A DNA stretch of 44,342 bases, taken from Dentipellis sp. KUC8613. Its lineage: Eukaryota; Basidiomycota; Agaricomycetes; Russulales; Hericiaceae. Positions 1-10,593 of the stretch are shown here, one piece after another. The translations under genes and the position numbers were made by a program. Numbering within the stretch: the first letter of the stretch is position 1; every line of letters begins with the position of its first letter. The notes under the pieces are model-generated. The model searched no databases. It saw only the letters and a program-made list of their open reading frames with translations, and was not told the DNA's origin. The DNA is taken from the NCBI GenBank assembly GCA_002286715.1, contig NSJX01000047.1, positions 163,385-207,726 on the forward strand. The letters are read 5' to 3'.

Positions 1-671
1 GACCGGTGACCGGTGACCCGTCCTTTCGTCCGACTCTTGACGAGCTTGACTCTCTAATTATCATCACACCCGCATCTGGTCTCTGCAATCCATTGCATGA
101 ATGCATGGCGCTTTCTCCATCTTCAAGTCTAGATGATCATTTATCATTGATTTATGCTTCGTAAATGCTAGCCAATCAACTTACAGTCCAATCGCCAACT
201 TGTCAATTGTGTAACCTACTTGACACTACAACCGTCGAGCCGCTGTGCTACGGGCTTCGCTTTTGGCCGTTGTCATGCAGGTCAGTATGGTTTGCTCCCG
301 GAAACATTGGTCTATTGTCTTGTCGTTCGCTACCATCGTTGCGTAGGGCAGTTTCGCACCTTAAAACGGTGGCTCCTCGCGTTTTGACACCATAGCTCGC
401 CTACGAAGACAAGCTGATGTAGAAGAGGTGAAGATTAAGTTGATTTGTGTATTCTACCACTCACTTGGTTATGTATCAGCCCTCCAAAGCATCATGACTT
501 CGCACAATGTTTCTTATGCATGCGCATCCAACAGCTTGTCCTCCAGTCGACTCGTTAGCTCGGGGAGTGACTCGGCGTCTAGCCTCTCAGGTGAGCGCCT
601 CCATGTTCTCGGACCTCACGCTGGTTAATATCATGGCTAAAAGGTCACCAATGGACTCGGGAACAATCTAG
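1..671. other. Left-edge segment without a resolved gene
   Basis: It opens with a short tandem of the 7-mer GACCGGT (1-20, last unit imperfect). Patches resemble the sequence before the second small gene (about 3300-3700), for example ATTGTGTAACCT followed by a shared GTAGGGC block, so this is the upstream part of the first copy of a tandem duplication. It may hold the 5' exon of the small gene at 672-1023, but no ATG plus donor gave a frame-preserving model. Confidence 0.4.
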
Positions 672-1023
672 CAGGGTATGGTCAGGTCCCCGCCGTGACA
701 GACTAGGTCTGGAGTTCCAAGCTGTACTCAAGAAGCTCGAAGACCTCGCCAAACAATTTTGTAACGGTTCTCTGAGTATATATGAATATCATGACCTCAG
801 TAAGCCTCTCGCTCATATGGAGGAGGCCCTGTGGGCAGAGATACAGGCAGAGGATGCGAAGGAACCGACAACCCTGCAGGGGATGATTCAGGACTATGGC
901 TATACACAAGACGAATCGGCAAGGATAGCGACGGATCTGGTGGATAGGCAGATCATGATTGCCACTCAGCGAGGCGGGAGCATCAACAGTTTCATGTACA
1001 GACGGGATGTGAGGGGTCACTGA
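672..1023 (+). CDS. Small protein, copy 1 (3' exon only, 5' end unresolved)
   Basis: An open frame ending at the TGA at 1021-1023. It aligns over its whole length with the 142-residue product of the gene at 3717-4201: shared blocks are a helical stretch (KKLEDLAKQ against AELAELTRQ), then GMIQDYGYT against GIIQDWGYT, and a C-terminus of R-rich form ending in GH in both. No known domain is recognised. The first ATG in frame is at 817, but homology continues upstream to about 690, so a 5' exon is probably missing. An acceptor-like CTAG/CAG lies at 671-674. No matching start exon was found, so the copy may have lost its 5' end or use an unrecognised short exon. It is convergent with the HLH-like gene ending at 1141. 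Confidence 0.45.
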
Positions 1024-1140
1024 TAATTTGATTCATTGAAGTTCCTCGGCTCGTAACATAATCGTGGTCATTAGATCATTAATCTCCTCTCTAGTCTACA
1101 CCTCGTAAGCTACTGGAGCATCGATATTGTGAAGTCTCTA

Positions 1141-2237
1141 TCAGGACACCCCTCCAGATTCCAAATACGTTACCCTACCTTGCAAACGATGTATCGTTTG
1201 TTGGTACATGAGCCGTTCCTGCCCAAATGACCGAATTTGTTCCTCGGCAGAACGGAGCCTCGCACGAGAGGCCTCATGCGACTGCACGCAGTCTTGAAGT
1301 AATGCATCACGCTTCTCAAGCTCGCGTTGTAATTGAGATTTGTCTTGAATGAAGTCTTGAATACATTCAATACCTACAGTATGTGCCCTTAGTGCCATGA
1401 TCGCGCGACTGACAAGGAGGGAACACATACTTTTAAAAATTGTTTCGCGAACCCGCCGACCGTCGTCCACCTTGTAGGGATCCGGAAGTACATCCGCGAG
1501 CTGCTTCACAGCGTTGCTGTCCTGCGCCCTGTACCCGCGCTGTTGAATTGCTTTCTTTTTCTTCTTCGCGTGTTCCCCGTCGTGCTCGCTGCCGAGCGAT
1601 GTACCTTGCGGTATAGCTAATGCATCAGTCGCGCCTTTGCGACTCTTACGCTTCTGCCCTTTCACAGAAGGTTCGGCGACACTGGCGTGACGATTGCTTA
1701 TAGGATTACGACTCATGCTCGGCGGTGCGGCATGTTCCACAGATGAAGCTGCTGGCTGCGCGGCCCCAGACGCTCCGCGGGCTGGGCAGTAGTCGCCCGC
1801 GTAATTCGCGAGTTCGCTGTAGCTCGAGTGAGGAAAGTTAGTGCCTAAGTTCGCTGGTGCAAATTCTTGGTGCGGTGATCCTCCGGTGCTTCCGATTTGT
1901 GGAGCACGAAGATGAGGGAATGCACTTTCCAAAGTAGTGGTGAATCTTCATATTGGTAGTCAGTATACCAATTTAGGAGAAGGATTGCGAAGGCAGCGTA
2001 CTGGTCAGGATGCGGATCGTAGAATGGATGAAGCGTAGGATTTCCCGAACTTTGGAAGGAGGCTTCATGTACCGGCGAATACCTCCCTTCGGTCGGATAT
2101 CCTGCGTGTGTCTCGCTAGTCCGGCTGTACGCGGTCGCTGGCGGGGCTACAGCGTGCGAAGAAGAGCCGGAGACCTGGTCAGGTGAGCCTGTCCAGGAAT
2201 ATGGCTGGTAGCTGTTTGTGCGACGGGATGAATACAT
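1141..2237 (-). CDS. bHLH/leucine-zipper-like protein, copy 1
   Basis: Model: complement of 1141-1373, 1431-1945, 2002-2237, giving 327 residues. The N-terminal half is Ser/Pro/Tyr-rich and probably disordered. A basic patch (KGQKRKSRK) looks like a nuclear signal. A basic run of five Lys then leads into AIQQRGYRAQDSNAVKQL, a putative helix 1, then a loop, a second helix (about residues 205-260) and a heptad-rich coiled coil to the C-terminus. This order is that of a bHLH-zipper DNA-binding protein, so a nuclear transcription-factor role is inferred, not proven. Start at 2237 is chosen because copy 2 begins with the same MYSS..(T/A)N.YQPYSW motif. The second intron (1374-1430) is 57 nt, a multiple of three without a stop, so its retention would keep the frame. 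It lies within the helix-loop-helix region. Confidence 0.7.
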
Positions 2238-3716
2238 CGTAAGAGACGTGTAGAGTGTGGAGGAGAAACGATTGCTGGCTCACCTAGCATGCTGGAGATG
2301 CCCCTAAGTATCCGGATGAGAGAACAGGATGGACAAGGCCGGACGCTAGGAAAGGAAGTCGAGCAAATCGAGGACAAGGCTCGGAGACTTGACGAGGTCC
2401 AGGTAACCATGCAGAATCGAGCTGAAAGGAAGAGAATAAGGCTTTCAAATCGGGACCCTAGCCATGTCATTGCATTCGGCACGCACAGCGTTGACGAGGG
2501 CCGAGACACCTTGAAGGAAAGATCCGACAGGGGTTCTAGAGTATAAGCACTACCAAATTCAAAAGTAGATTCTTGCTCGGTTAGCACTGTGATTGGACTC
2601 GGATGGGAGTTTAGAGACTAACCGTTGGGAAGGGAACAGTAATTGGGACTGCTGTGACGTCTCGGTATGGGGTAATAAAAGAGATACCTGACAGAGCCGC
2701 ACGGCAAATACGGTTCAATGAGCCAACCTAGCGAAGAGACAGCATAGAGGAGTTCCGCTAAAAGTTCCGGGTTGCTGTTTCGGGAAGAAAGCCAATCCCT
2801 TGTCCACGTTTAGCGCCAAAGTTCCGAGCATCGAGAGGGCTCCGACGATGCGAGAATTGTGGGTTCCGGAGAGGTATATAAGATGAACAGATGAAGATTT
2901 GTTAGCTTTCTTTTCCGGTGAGAAGGTATATCTGGTGATTCATCAGCTTCTAAAACTGGGGGTCCCGAACGACTTCGAAGGGCTCATGGGCACAGTGCGG
3001 AGTGCGTAGTGCTTCGGATCAGAAAATTGTTTGGTTCAGAGGCTGTTGCCAAACAAACCACTGGGCGGCTGCCGCCACGATTCCTGACAATTAGTCCATA
3101 TCAAGAACGTTTCGACTTCTCTGCACTCACTCATGCTCTCGGGCCCTTCAGGATCTGCTTTGTAGACATTGGCAGTCTCTGCTATTTTCTTGATGAAGGC
3201 CTTGATCTGACTACTGTGGAGGAGGAGGAGGAGGAGTTTTAATTCGGGCCATGCAGTCTAATTGTCCTGCCGCGATGCCCATCACCCCACCATGCCAGCC
3301 TAATTGTGTAACCTGCTCGAAGCTCCACCTACGGGATGACTGTGTGGGTCAAAAGACTTCAAGATTTTAATTGTGAGGAAGTAGGTCAGTATTGTCCTAT
3401 AGCTCAATAGTGTTGCCACGTAGGGCGGCCATGCATTCATAAGTCGAGAGCCCCTGGCCCCGAATCGACTTTATGGATTGCCTGTTCTGAAGGCCTTCGT
3501 GACACTGCAGAGGTAAAGGGCTTCATGACGATATGTGATGGACCGAGTGCTGATCGTTTTTTTACAGGTTTTTCAATCCACCGTATCTTGCGAATAGCAT
3601 GTTTCCGTATCACATACCTGTTAGGCATAGAGCGCTGCAGAGTGCTAATAATCTCGGTGCAGCACAAAGTTTGTCTCACAGGCGCAGCTCACTAGTCCAT
3701 GCTAACTTTTGCTGCA
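2238..3716. other. Upstream region of HLH-like copy 1 and spacer between duplicated units
   Basis: The segment 2260-3050 matches the region upstream of HLH-like copy 2 (5530-6310): shared words include AGGAAAGGAA, GAGCAAATCGAG, ATCATCAGCTTC-like and ATTGTTTGGTTCAG. The homology is non-coding, since reading frames differ between copies. A TATATAAG sits at 2875-2882 on the plus strand; copy 2 has an eroded CAATATAAG at the equivalent place. From about 3290 the sequence again resembles the left edge of the window, marking the start of the second unit. An 85-codon open frame at 2289-2546 is not conserved in copy 2 and is not called. Confidence 0.4.
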
Positions 3717-4201
3717 ATGATAGACTGTACGCAGCACGGATCCGAATGCCTGTATAATTCGATAGGTAACGCATCGTGGCACAGAGGATATCCGATGATG
3801 TGCTGAAATATGTGTTTTCAGGGGAGCAGCCGACCCAAAGTCAGCACCCACAGGTGTATTCGAGTTATCGCTGCCACGCATTGTTACAAGAGTACGATGC
3901 AATCGTGGCAGAGTTAGCAGAGCTGACTCGGCAGCGCTCTGCAGGCCTAATACGCAGCGATGATCACAAGTTGTTGGATGCTCGTTGGATGGATAGGCAG
4001 CGCGCAGTCGGCAGAGAGATAGACAAAGAGCTGAATGCTGAGAGGCCGGGTCTACGAGGGATCATACAAGACTGGGGCTACACGGGAAAGGAGGCCGCGC
4101 GGATGGCTCGCAAATCTGCCGAAGGGGATTTTACGCGCGGAGAGAATACAGCCAGAAGCAGCGAGAGCTTCCTGTCCAGGCGGAACGCGAAAGGGCACTG
4201 A
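3717..4201 (+). CDS. Small protein, copy 2
   Basis: Model: 3717-3765 joined to 3822-4201, giving 142 residues; the 56-nt intron has GTAACG and TTTTCAG ends and a TGCTGAAA branch-like site. An alternative start at ATG 3776 lies inside that intron and would give 141 residues without splicing. The product has no recognised domain: a short N-terminal segment, a charged helical region (LLQEYDAIVAELAELTRQ), then GIIQDWGYT and a basic Ser-rich tail ending in KGH. The C-terminal half is conserved with the frame at 672-1023. It is convergent with the HLH-like gene ending at 4307, just as its paralogue is with HLH-like copy 1, so the two gene types have been duplicated as a pair. Confidence 0.6.
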
Positions 4202-4306
4202 TCATGGCATCTGCAGTTCTCATCCTTTATTTAATGATATTGACACGTCACGACGCACAATCTCATGCATAGTCTCTTTTCCTGGATTATAATATCTCGA
4301 GTATGA

Positions 4307-5510
4307 CTATGATCTGCCAGATTCCCAATACCTGACCCTCTGTTCCAGATGCTCGATGGTGTTCTGACGTCTGTCCCCCTCTTCCAATGCGTACCAGAGC
4401 TTCTGCCTTGTGATATTAAGAGTGGACAGTGTTTCGTCGCGCTCGGCTCGCATCTCTTGAAGTTCCCCCTCTTTCTGATCCAGCTTAGTTTTCAACGTAC
4501 CATTTTCATCGCGTAAATACTGGATACAGTCGACGCCTGAAAACTCATTAGCGTTATGGTGTGATCCGTAGATACAGGGAAGAGTACTTACTTCGATCAA
4601 CAGTCCTGTGCGTGAGCCGGGTTGTCTTCGACTTATACTCATCCGGAAGCACGGCTTCCAGCTGTGCGAGAACCGCAGTCTGATCTCTCCTATAGCCGCG
4701 CTGCTGTATCGCTTTCTTCCTCTTCCTCGCGCGTTCCTCGTCAGAATCGTTACCAAGCGGTTGACCTTGCGGCACAGCAGCTGCATCACTTGCCCGCTTG
4801 CCACTCTTGCGCTTTTGGCCCTTTGCAGAAGGCTCGGCGACACTCGCGCGTCGGTCACTCGTCGGATAATGGTGCGTGCTCGATGGCGTAGCGTAAGAAC
4901 CGGATGGAGGAGCCGTCTGTGCAGTCCCAAATACAGTGTCGGCTGAGCGATATTCACCTGCGTAGTTCGCGAGTTCGCTGTAGCTCGAGCGAGGAAAGTC
5001 AGTGCCAGTACTCCCTAGTGTATATCCCTGGTATGTAGATCCTCCAGGAACGGGGACGGAACTGCCTGTCTGTGGAGTATGTAGGTAAGGAAATGCATTT
5101 TCCAAAGTAGTGCGGAACCTTCGGTGTCGGTAATCAGCGTATTTTTTCAGAAAAGCAGATGCGCAGGCAGCTTACTGATCGGGATCGGGATCGTACGATG
5201 GATGGAGCGTAGGGTTTCCGGAAGTCTGGGAGGAAGCTTCATGCTGATATCTGTAAAGGAATAAGATACCTAAATTCGATTCATGAGGAGCGCAGCTAAA
5301 CTCTTACTTGGTATCGTAGGGATGGCTCCCGCTATAGGCCGCCGCGGGAGTACGCTTCCCTTCATTCGGGAATCCAAGATGCGTGGCATGAGTTTGAATG
5401 TGCGCAGTGGCTGGCAGCGCTGCGGCGTGCAAGGAAGAGCCAGAGACCTGGTTGGGTGCTCCCGACCAAGAATACGGCTGGTAGCGATTTGCGCGACTGG
5501 ATGAGTACAT
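4307..5510 (-). CDS. bHLH/leucine-zipper-like protein, copy 2
   Basis: Model: complement of 4307-4536, 4592-5118, 5176-5250, 5308-5510, giving 344 residues with consistent phases. Paralogue of the gene at 1141-2237. It has the same disordered N-terminus, the conserved SSYSELANYAGEY block, an RRASVAEPSAKGQKRKSGKR basic segment, then ARKRKKAIQQRGYRRDQTA with helix 1 ending VLPDEYK. A loop follows, then helix 2 around CIQYLRDENGTLKTKL, and a coiled coil to the end. It has one intron (5251-5307) that copy 1 lacks at that position; the exon after it (YQHEASSQTSGNP) is contiguous coding sequence in copy 1. Function is inferred as a nuclear, DNA-binding dimerising factor. An upstream in-frame ATG exists at 5549, but only the 5510 start is shared with copy 1. 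Confidence 0.72.
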
Positions 5511-6441
5511 TATAGAGAAGGCGTAGATGGGATGCGGTTGTTGGCTCACCTACCACGCTGTACACAAATTTAAGTAGTTCAGCGAGAGGGCAGGTTGGAT
5601 AAGGCCAGGTGCTAGGAAAGGAACTCAAGCAAATCGAGAACAAGGCTCACGATCTCGGCAGAAACGAGAATGAACCTCCAGAATCGGGCTGAAAGCAGAC
5701 TCACAAGGATGCCAAAAGCGGGAACCGGGTTATGGTGTTACTCGCATGCACGTAGAGCATAGTGTTGACAAGGACTAGTCGTGGATGGAAAGGTAAAATT
5801 GAGCGCGGAAGGTCAAAGAAGTATTCTCAAATACAAGCACAGATGAATCAAGTATCACTGTATTCCTTTCTTTGGCACTAAGGTAAATTAGAAAACAGAG
5901 ACATAGGCAGCCGAGCAGGGAATAAGAACCGGACTTACTGTGGCTTGAGACCCATGAGGTTGAGACCAACGGGGAATGGAGCTGGTAAGGACTCAGCAGA
6001 GAGAAAGACTACGTAGCAAGCGCTCAGCAATAATCTGGAGATGTGTGGGTTTCAAGGTTCCTGTTTCAGGAAGAAAGCCTCTACCTTGTCCACATCCAAC
6101 GCCAAAGTCCCAGGCAGTGTGCGATGGATTCGGGGGCAATATAAGAAAGCAATAAAGGATCATGGAGAATACATACGAGTGCGACATCGGGAGGCTATTA
6201 CGAGGCGAATCATCAGCTTCCGGCTTATTGACCAAACTGTTGAACACGAAGTGGCAGTATCGAGGCTATTGGCAGTACTCATTTGGGAAATTGTTTGGTT
6301 CAGTCTCAACGGTCCAGAGCGGATTAGACAAACGCAGTTTCTCTTTCGGCTCTATGTTGGGTATAAGTGAAAAATATGTAAGCGCACCACATACCACCAG
6401 GTATAAGATGCTCTGTCCGTGGACCGCACAGCGGTCCGTGT
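5511..6441. other. Upstream region of HLH-like copy 2
   Basis: Non-coding homologue of 2260-3050 up to about 6310, then unique sequence reaching the end of SEC14-A. Open frames here are short, differ from those in the first copy and are not called. A CAATATAAGAAAG at about 6137 corresponds to the TATATAAG of the other copy. Confidence 0.4.
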
Positions 6442-7529
6442 CTACCAAGCTACATTCACGAATTTTTCGTCCCCGTCCACCGCCAGGTCCTTCCAAGGAC
6501 CGGCGTCGCTCATGCTACAGCCGCCATCGCAGGCGCACGCGCCGCCGAATTCCTTAGGCAGGTGTTCCTTTGGAATGTCCATCAGCAGCTTGTCCTTGTA
6601 CGAGCTGCCGAGGATGTCGATCTTCGTCACGGTCGCTTCGTCGAGCCACGGCTTGATGACGGACCAGACGGCACCGAATGCCCAGGGCGCGTTGATAATG
6701 TAGAACTTGCCCATCGTCTCGGGGTAGCGCGCTTGCATGATCGCGGAGGCGGCAGAAACGTAGTCCTTGACGCGGTAGAAGTTCATGAGCGAGACGTTGT
6801 AGAGGTCGAGAACGGTGCAGGTTGTCTCGACGGGGTGCCCGATTGCGGCCGCGCAGGCGGGGGCGCGGATGTTGAGGAAACGCTCGTATTCGACGACGAG
6901 TCGCTGTAGTTGGCGCTCTTGTGTTGTGATGCGGTACAAGGCATTGACGTCGAGCTGCCCGAGCTTCTGGATAAATAGAGGGCGTCCATGCTAAGTGCGA
7001 TAGTGTCAGATAAGGCGGAGATGATGCTGAAGACGGTACGCACCTTGTCCATCTGGTGATAATACTGCGGGTAATACTTGTCGACTTCGGCTTTCTCTCG
7101 GAAGTCGAAGTTTCTGGAAAGGCAGATATGTATCGATGATCTAGTAAGAGCGTGTCGTGATACGCACTTCATGATCTCTTCTATACCGAACTCTATACGC
7201 CATTCCTCGGCCGAAATGATCATGGCTTTTGCCTTTGGGACTTCGAAATTCCGTGCCCTCAGAAACCTAGGACAATGAGTACAGTGCAGTCAGAACTCAC
7301 TTCGCAGGTAGGTTCGGACACTGTAGCATAACACGCACCGTAACAGCGTCGCATCGTCCATCCTCTCCGGCACAAATTTGTCTTCCTCCTGCAGCTGTTT
7401 CCTCAACGACTCGAGTGCATGTTGTTGTGGCACGGTTAGGTTTCCCAGCCGCCCTGGAAGTGGCTTGTAGTTCGGGTTCGTAACACCAGGCGGGAGCTGC
7501 GATGCGCTGGCCTGCGTTGGGACTGTCAT
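6442..7529 (-). CDS. SEC14-like phosphatidylinositol/lipid transfer protein (SEC14-A)
   Basis: Model: complement of 6442-6990, 7044-7113, 7168-7266, 7339-7529, giving 302 residues, the usual size for yeast Sec14. The CRAL-TRIO N-terminal helical part includes MDDATLLRFLRARNFEVPKA and the KVDKYYPQYYH-type block; the lipid-binding part has HGRPLFIQKLG, YPETMGKFYIINAPWAF, IKPWLDEATVTKIDILGSS and the closing SDAGPW. In yeast Sec14 the acidic and lysine residues in the YPE..GKFY and K.(D/F)ILGSS blocks contact the phosphoinositide headgroup, and both are kept here. Expected role: exchange of phosphatidylinositol and phosphatidylcholine between membranes, cytosolic/Golgi. It is the paralogue of SEC14-B with introns at identical positions, but with weaker C/G preference at third codon positions. 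Confidence 0.9.
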
Positions 7530-7983
7530 GGTGCGGTGCTAAAAGTTACTTGGCGCGTTGGAGTGGAATTATACGTTTTGTATCAATGTCAATTGAGCAA
7601 CTGTTGTGGTTTGTTGCTACCTTGATTCAGCGCAGCCTTCGATGTATAATGAAGAGCGAGAGCAGGGGAGTCGTGAAGAGTAAGTAGAGAAGATGGTCAT
7701 ATCCGTAAGAACGTTACGGTGAGGCTTAGGCTTGTAGCCACCGTCGGACTTCAAGACCGTGAAATTGCAAATATCTTGCCAACCAACCGAACTCGAGGCG
7801 TGTTCCTGAATCGAGAAACTCGCTTGTTCCTGAAGAACGTGGTTCGGCTCGAGCGCTTACAAGACCGACCGGCTCGAGTACCTTATTCATTTACTTTTCA
7901 GGAGCAGAGCAACGACGTTTAAATAATTGAACAACAACGCTTTCAAGGCATAATTTATGAAATAAAGAGTGAGACAAGATACC
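7530..7983. other. Intergenic spacer, SEC14-A promoter side
   Basis: 454 bp between the start of SEC14-A and the end of M1, both minus strand. It should contain the SEC14-A promoter and the M1 terminator. No TATA box, repeat or RNA gene could be recognised. Confidence 0.4.
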
Positions 7984-9083
7984 TCAGGCAGATACCTGCG
8001 TGACGGAGCCCACAACGCCAGGATTCTTGATGTAACCGGCTTGCTGCACCTCCTCGTCTGTTAGCGACACCCAACCCCATCTATTCCCCAGCTTTATGAC
8101 CTTCCCAACTTCAAGCTCAACATCATCGTCAGGCTCTGCATCCGGAGGACCGAGTACGTGACCTCGCAGGACCATGGCTTTGAAAGTGGGGATCCAGCGC
8201 CGGAGATGGTCCACCGGATCAAGCAGGCGCAACGTGAGGGCGACTCGCGCTTCGTGCGAGGGCACCAACATTGGCACTGAGTCCATCTTCATGATGTCGT
8301 GATACATGATGCCAATAGGGATGATTGTGATCAAGCGGTCCATCGCATCGTTCACCTCCGCCCAATGCAGCCATTTGTCGTTTGCCGCCCACGAGGAGTC
8401 GTCCCGGAGGAAACCAGCGTGCTTGGCCCATTCCTGCCGTTTGCCGTGGGCACTATAAAGACTGACGTTGCGCACGAAGAAGGCGGTACTCGGGTCGATC
8501 TCGCCGCTGTGCGCTAGACGGGGCCCCAGTTCGATACCGAACATCCAGCCTGTGAGGTCGGGAAAGCTGGGCAGACGACCCATGTTGGTCAGGACGGTTG
8601 CTATAGCAGCTTTCCGAATGCTTATTGAATGCAAATCGATCCACTGGAGGAAATAGTCTTCTTCCACTTCGCGGAGCCTCCTATCGGACATGCCGGGGTG
8701 TTGAATGGCTAGGTGGTCGAGCAAGGATTGGTGTTCCGCCTCTTCCTTCTCGTGTTCTCGACCCAAGATCTCACACTTTTCCCTTGAGTGGTCGGACGGT
8801 AAGTATCATGCAGTAGTGGATTGCGTGAATAAGACTTACCTGTGATTATTGTCCACCCAGTCAACCCGTTGGCAGTCTCTGCCTAACATGGAGGATCGCT
8901 GTTCAAAGATCGAAGTTCTTCGGGCTATTTGAATAAGAACTCACTGCAGTAGACTGTACATTTGCAGCGTTTGCACCGGCGGATTTCAGATAAGTCTGGT
9001 CGTAGCACTCTGGCACACACGCTACAGGCACTTGTATCGACGTTGATATGCCTGTGACCCTTCTTGGACGTGTTACGTGGCAT
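7984..9083 (-). CDS. MYND zinc-finger protein M1
   Basis: Model: complement of 7984-8782, 8840-8882, 8945-9083, giving 326 residues. Exon 1 and the 43-nt exon 2 encode a complete MYND finger (about residues 19-65): CSVC, RRCKRC, VYCSRDC, and the NNHREKC ending, so all seven Cys and the His are present. MYND fingers bind proline-rich peptides in partner proteins. The rest is a domain I cannot assign, with helices around HSISIRKAAIATVL, the FPDLTGW block, STAFFV, then LDPVDHLRRW, FKAMVLRGHVLGPP and a C-terminal DEEVQQAGYIKNPGVVGS. No SET domain is visible. Intron 2 has a regular GTAAGT donor. It is the leftmost of eight paralogues in the window. Confidence 0.85.
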
Positions 9084-9488
9084 GGTAGGTTGTTAAGAAG
9101 AATAAGTCTCGTAAGGTAAGACCTCGGGTATGGGATGAAGGGGTATTCAGTGAGCTTGAATGGAGGGAGGAAACGGGCGTACTTACTTATAAGTGCATCG
9201 AGCGACGGGAAACAATAGAAGGATGATTTGTGCCTATTTGTCCGCGACCCCTGCTCTTGTTCCCGTTTGGGTACCGGTAATACATCTATGCCGGTATATA
9301 CACGGCAATCATGCACTTACAAGGGCCGTCGAAAAGCACACAGAGCTCCCAGACCACAGCACGGTGGATTAGAAAAACCATGACTCACCACAAATGAGAA
9401 TGGTCAGCTGCGCTGAGCAGTAATACATCGGGCTGCGCCCGAATCAAACGCCAAGAAATTTAGTATACAGAGTGCGTAAAATCATGAA
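9084..9488. other. Intergenic spacer between M1 and M2
   Basis: 405 bp containing the M1 promoter side and the M2 3' side. Frames extending the M1 first exon upstream exist, but no paralogue supports them. Nothing else recognised. Confidence 0.4.
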
Positions 9489-10593
9489 TCAGGTAGAGAA
9501 CCCTGAGAAGGAGCCCACAACACCAGGAAACGCGATGTAGCCCGCCTGACGCGCCTCTTCCTCTGTTAGCTGTATCCATACCCACGTGCCATCGATGACC
9601 TCTATCCTCCCGACCTTGTACCCGACATCGTCGTGATGAGTGTGAAAAGGAGGACCGAGCATATGGCCTCGAAGAACCATAGCCTTGAAAGTTGCGGTCC
9701 ACCGCTTGAGATGATCCACAGGGTCCAGACAGCGCAAAAGGATAGCTTGCTGGGATTCGCGAGACGTTGTATAGATCGGCGCGGAGATTGTCTTCGTGAG
9801 ATAGTCGTCGTAGATGATTATTATTGGGATGGCTGTGATAATACGCTCCGGTGCACCACCATGCTTGACGGCCCAGTTCTGCCATCTTGCCAGCCACACA
9901 GTGTAGTCCGTGGTGAGCCCCAGAGCTCGAGCGAGTACTTGCCTAGCGTCGGTAACGTGCCGGAGATAGGCATCTCGTACGTAGAAAGCGGTACTCGGGT
10001 TAACGCTGCCACCATGCGCGCGACTCGGACAGGGTTGTACGATGACTACGAATGTCCAACCTGTGAGGTCCGGAAAGGCGGGAATACGATGCATTTCGTT
10101 CAAGACAGCAGCGACGGCGGCTTTTTGGAGGGTCAGACCGTAGAGGCGATACCAATAGTCGATGTACTCTCGTTCTTGGATTTTCGCGCTCTTCGATATA
10201 GAGAGGCGCGGTTGGTCGGATAAGAAGTCAAGAAACGCTTTTCGCTCTGCTTCCCGTTCTTCAAACTGTTTGCGCTTGTCTTCACATACATCCCTGAAAA
10301 ACCGACAAACATGAGTTTCCCTCCTTCCAATCGGAGCGACCGTACTTGCCGGTGATTGTTTACTGTCCAATCAACCCGCTGACACTCCTCACCTATAGTG
10401 AAATCCCAAGACATTATATAGAGTAATAGGATATTGATTGACAGAAGACGAACTTACTGCAGTAAAACTGGTTTTTGCAGTGTTTGCATCGTCGCGCCTC
10501 GGAACGGGCCACGAGCAACACCTTGGAACACACCGTACACGCAACGTGCTTGACGATATGGTGAAGATTCCTCTGCCGAGTTGAAGGTGACAT
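9489..10593 (-). CDS. MYND zinc-finger protein M2
   Basis: Model: complement of 9489-10293, 10350-10392, 10458-10593, giving 327 residues. The MYND finger is complete: CTVC, RRCKHC, FYCSEEC, and NNHRDVC. The C-terminal domain carries the family blocks: LTLQKAAVAAVL, FPDLTGWTF, STAFYV, LDPVDHLKRW, FKAMVLRGHMLGPP and EEEARQAGYIAFPGVVGS. The intron after NNHR begins GCAAGTACGG and ends TTTTCAG, a GC-AG intron with an otherwise strong donor; using it keeps the frame and restores the last zinc ligand (H-x3-C). Start at 10593 is preferred, by analogy with M1; an in-frame ATG six codons upstream (10611) is possible. It is divergent from GNAT-1, and the pair is the left half of a tandem duplication with M3/GNAT-2. 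Confidence 0.85.

Noticed and set aside
2289..2546. 85-codon charged helical open frame upstream of HLH copy 1
   Set aside because: The homologous DNA upstream of HLH copy 2 is frameshifted and interrupted, so there is no coding conservation.
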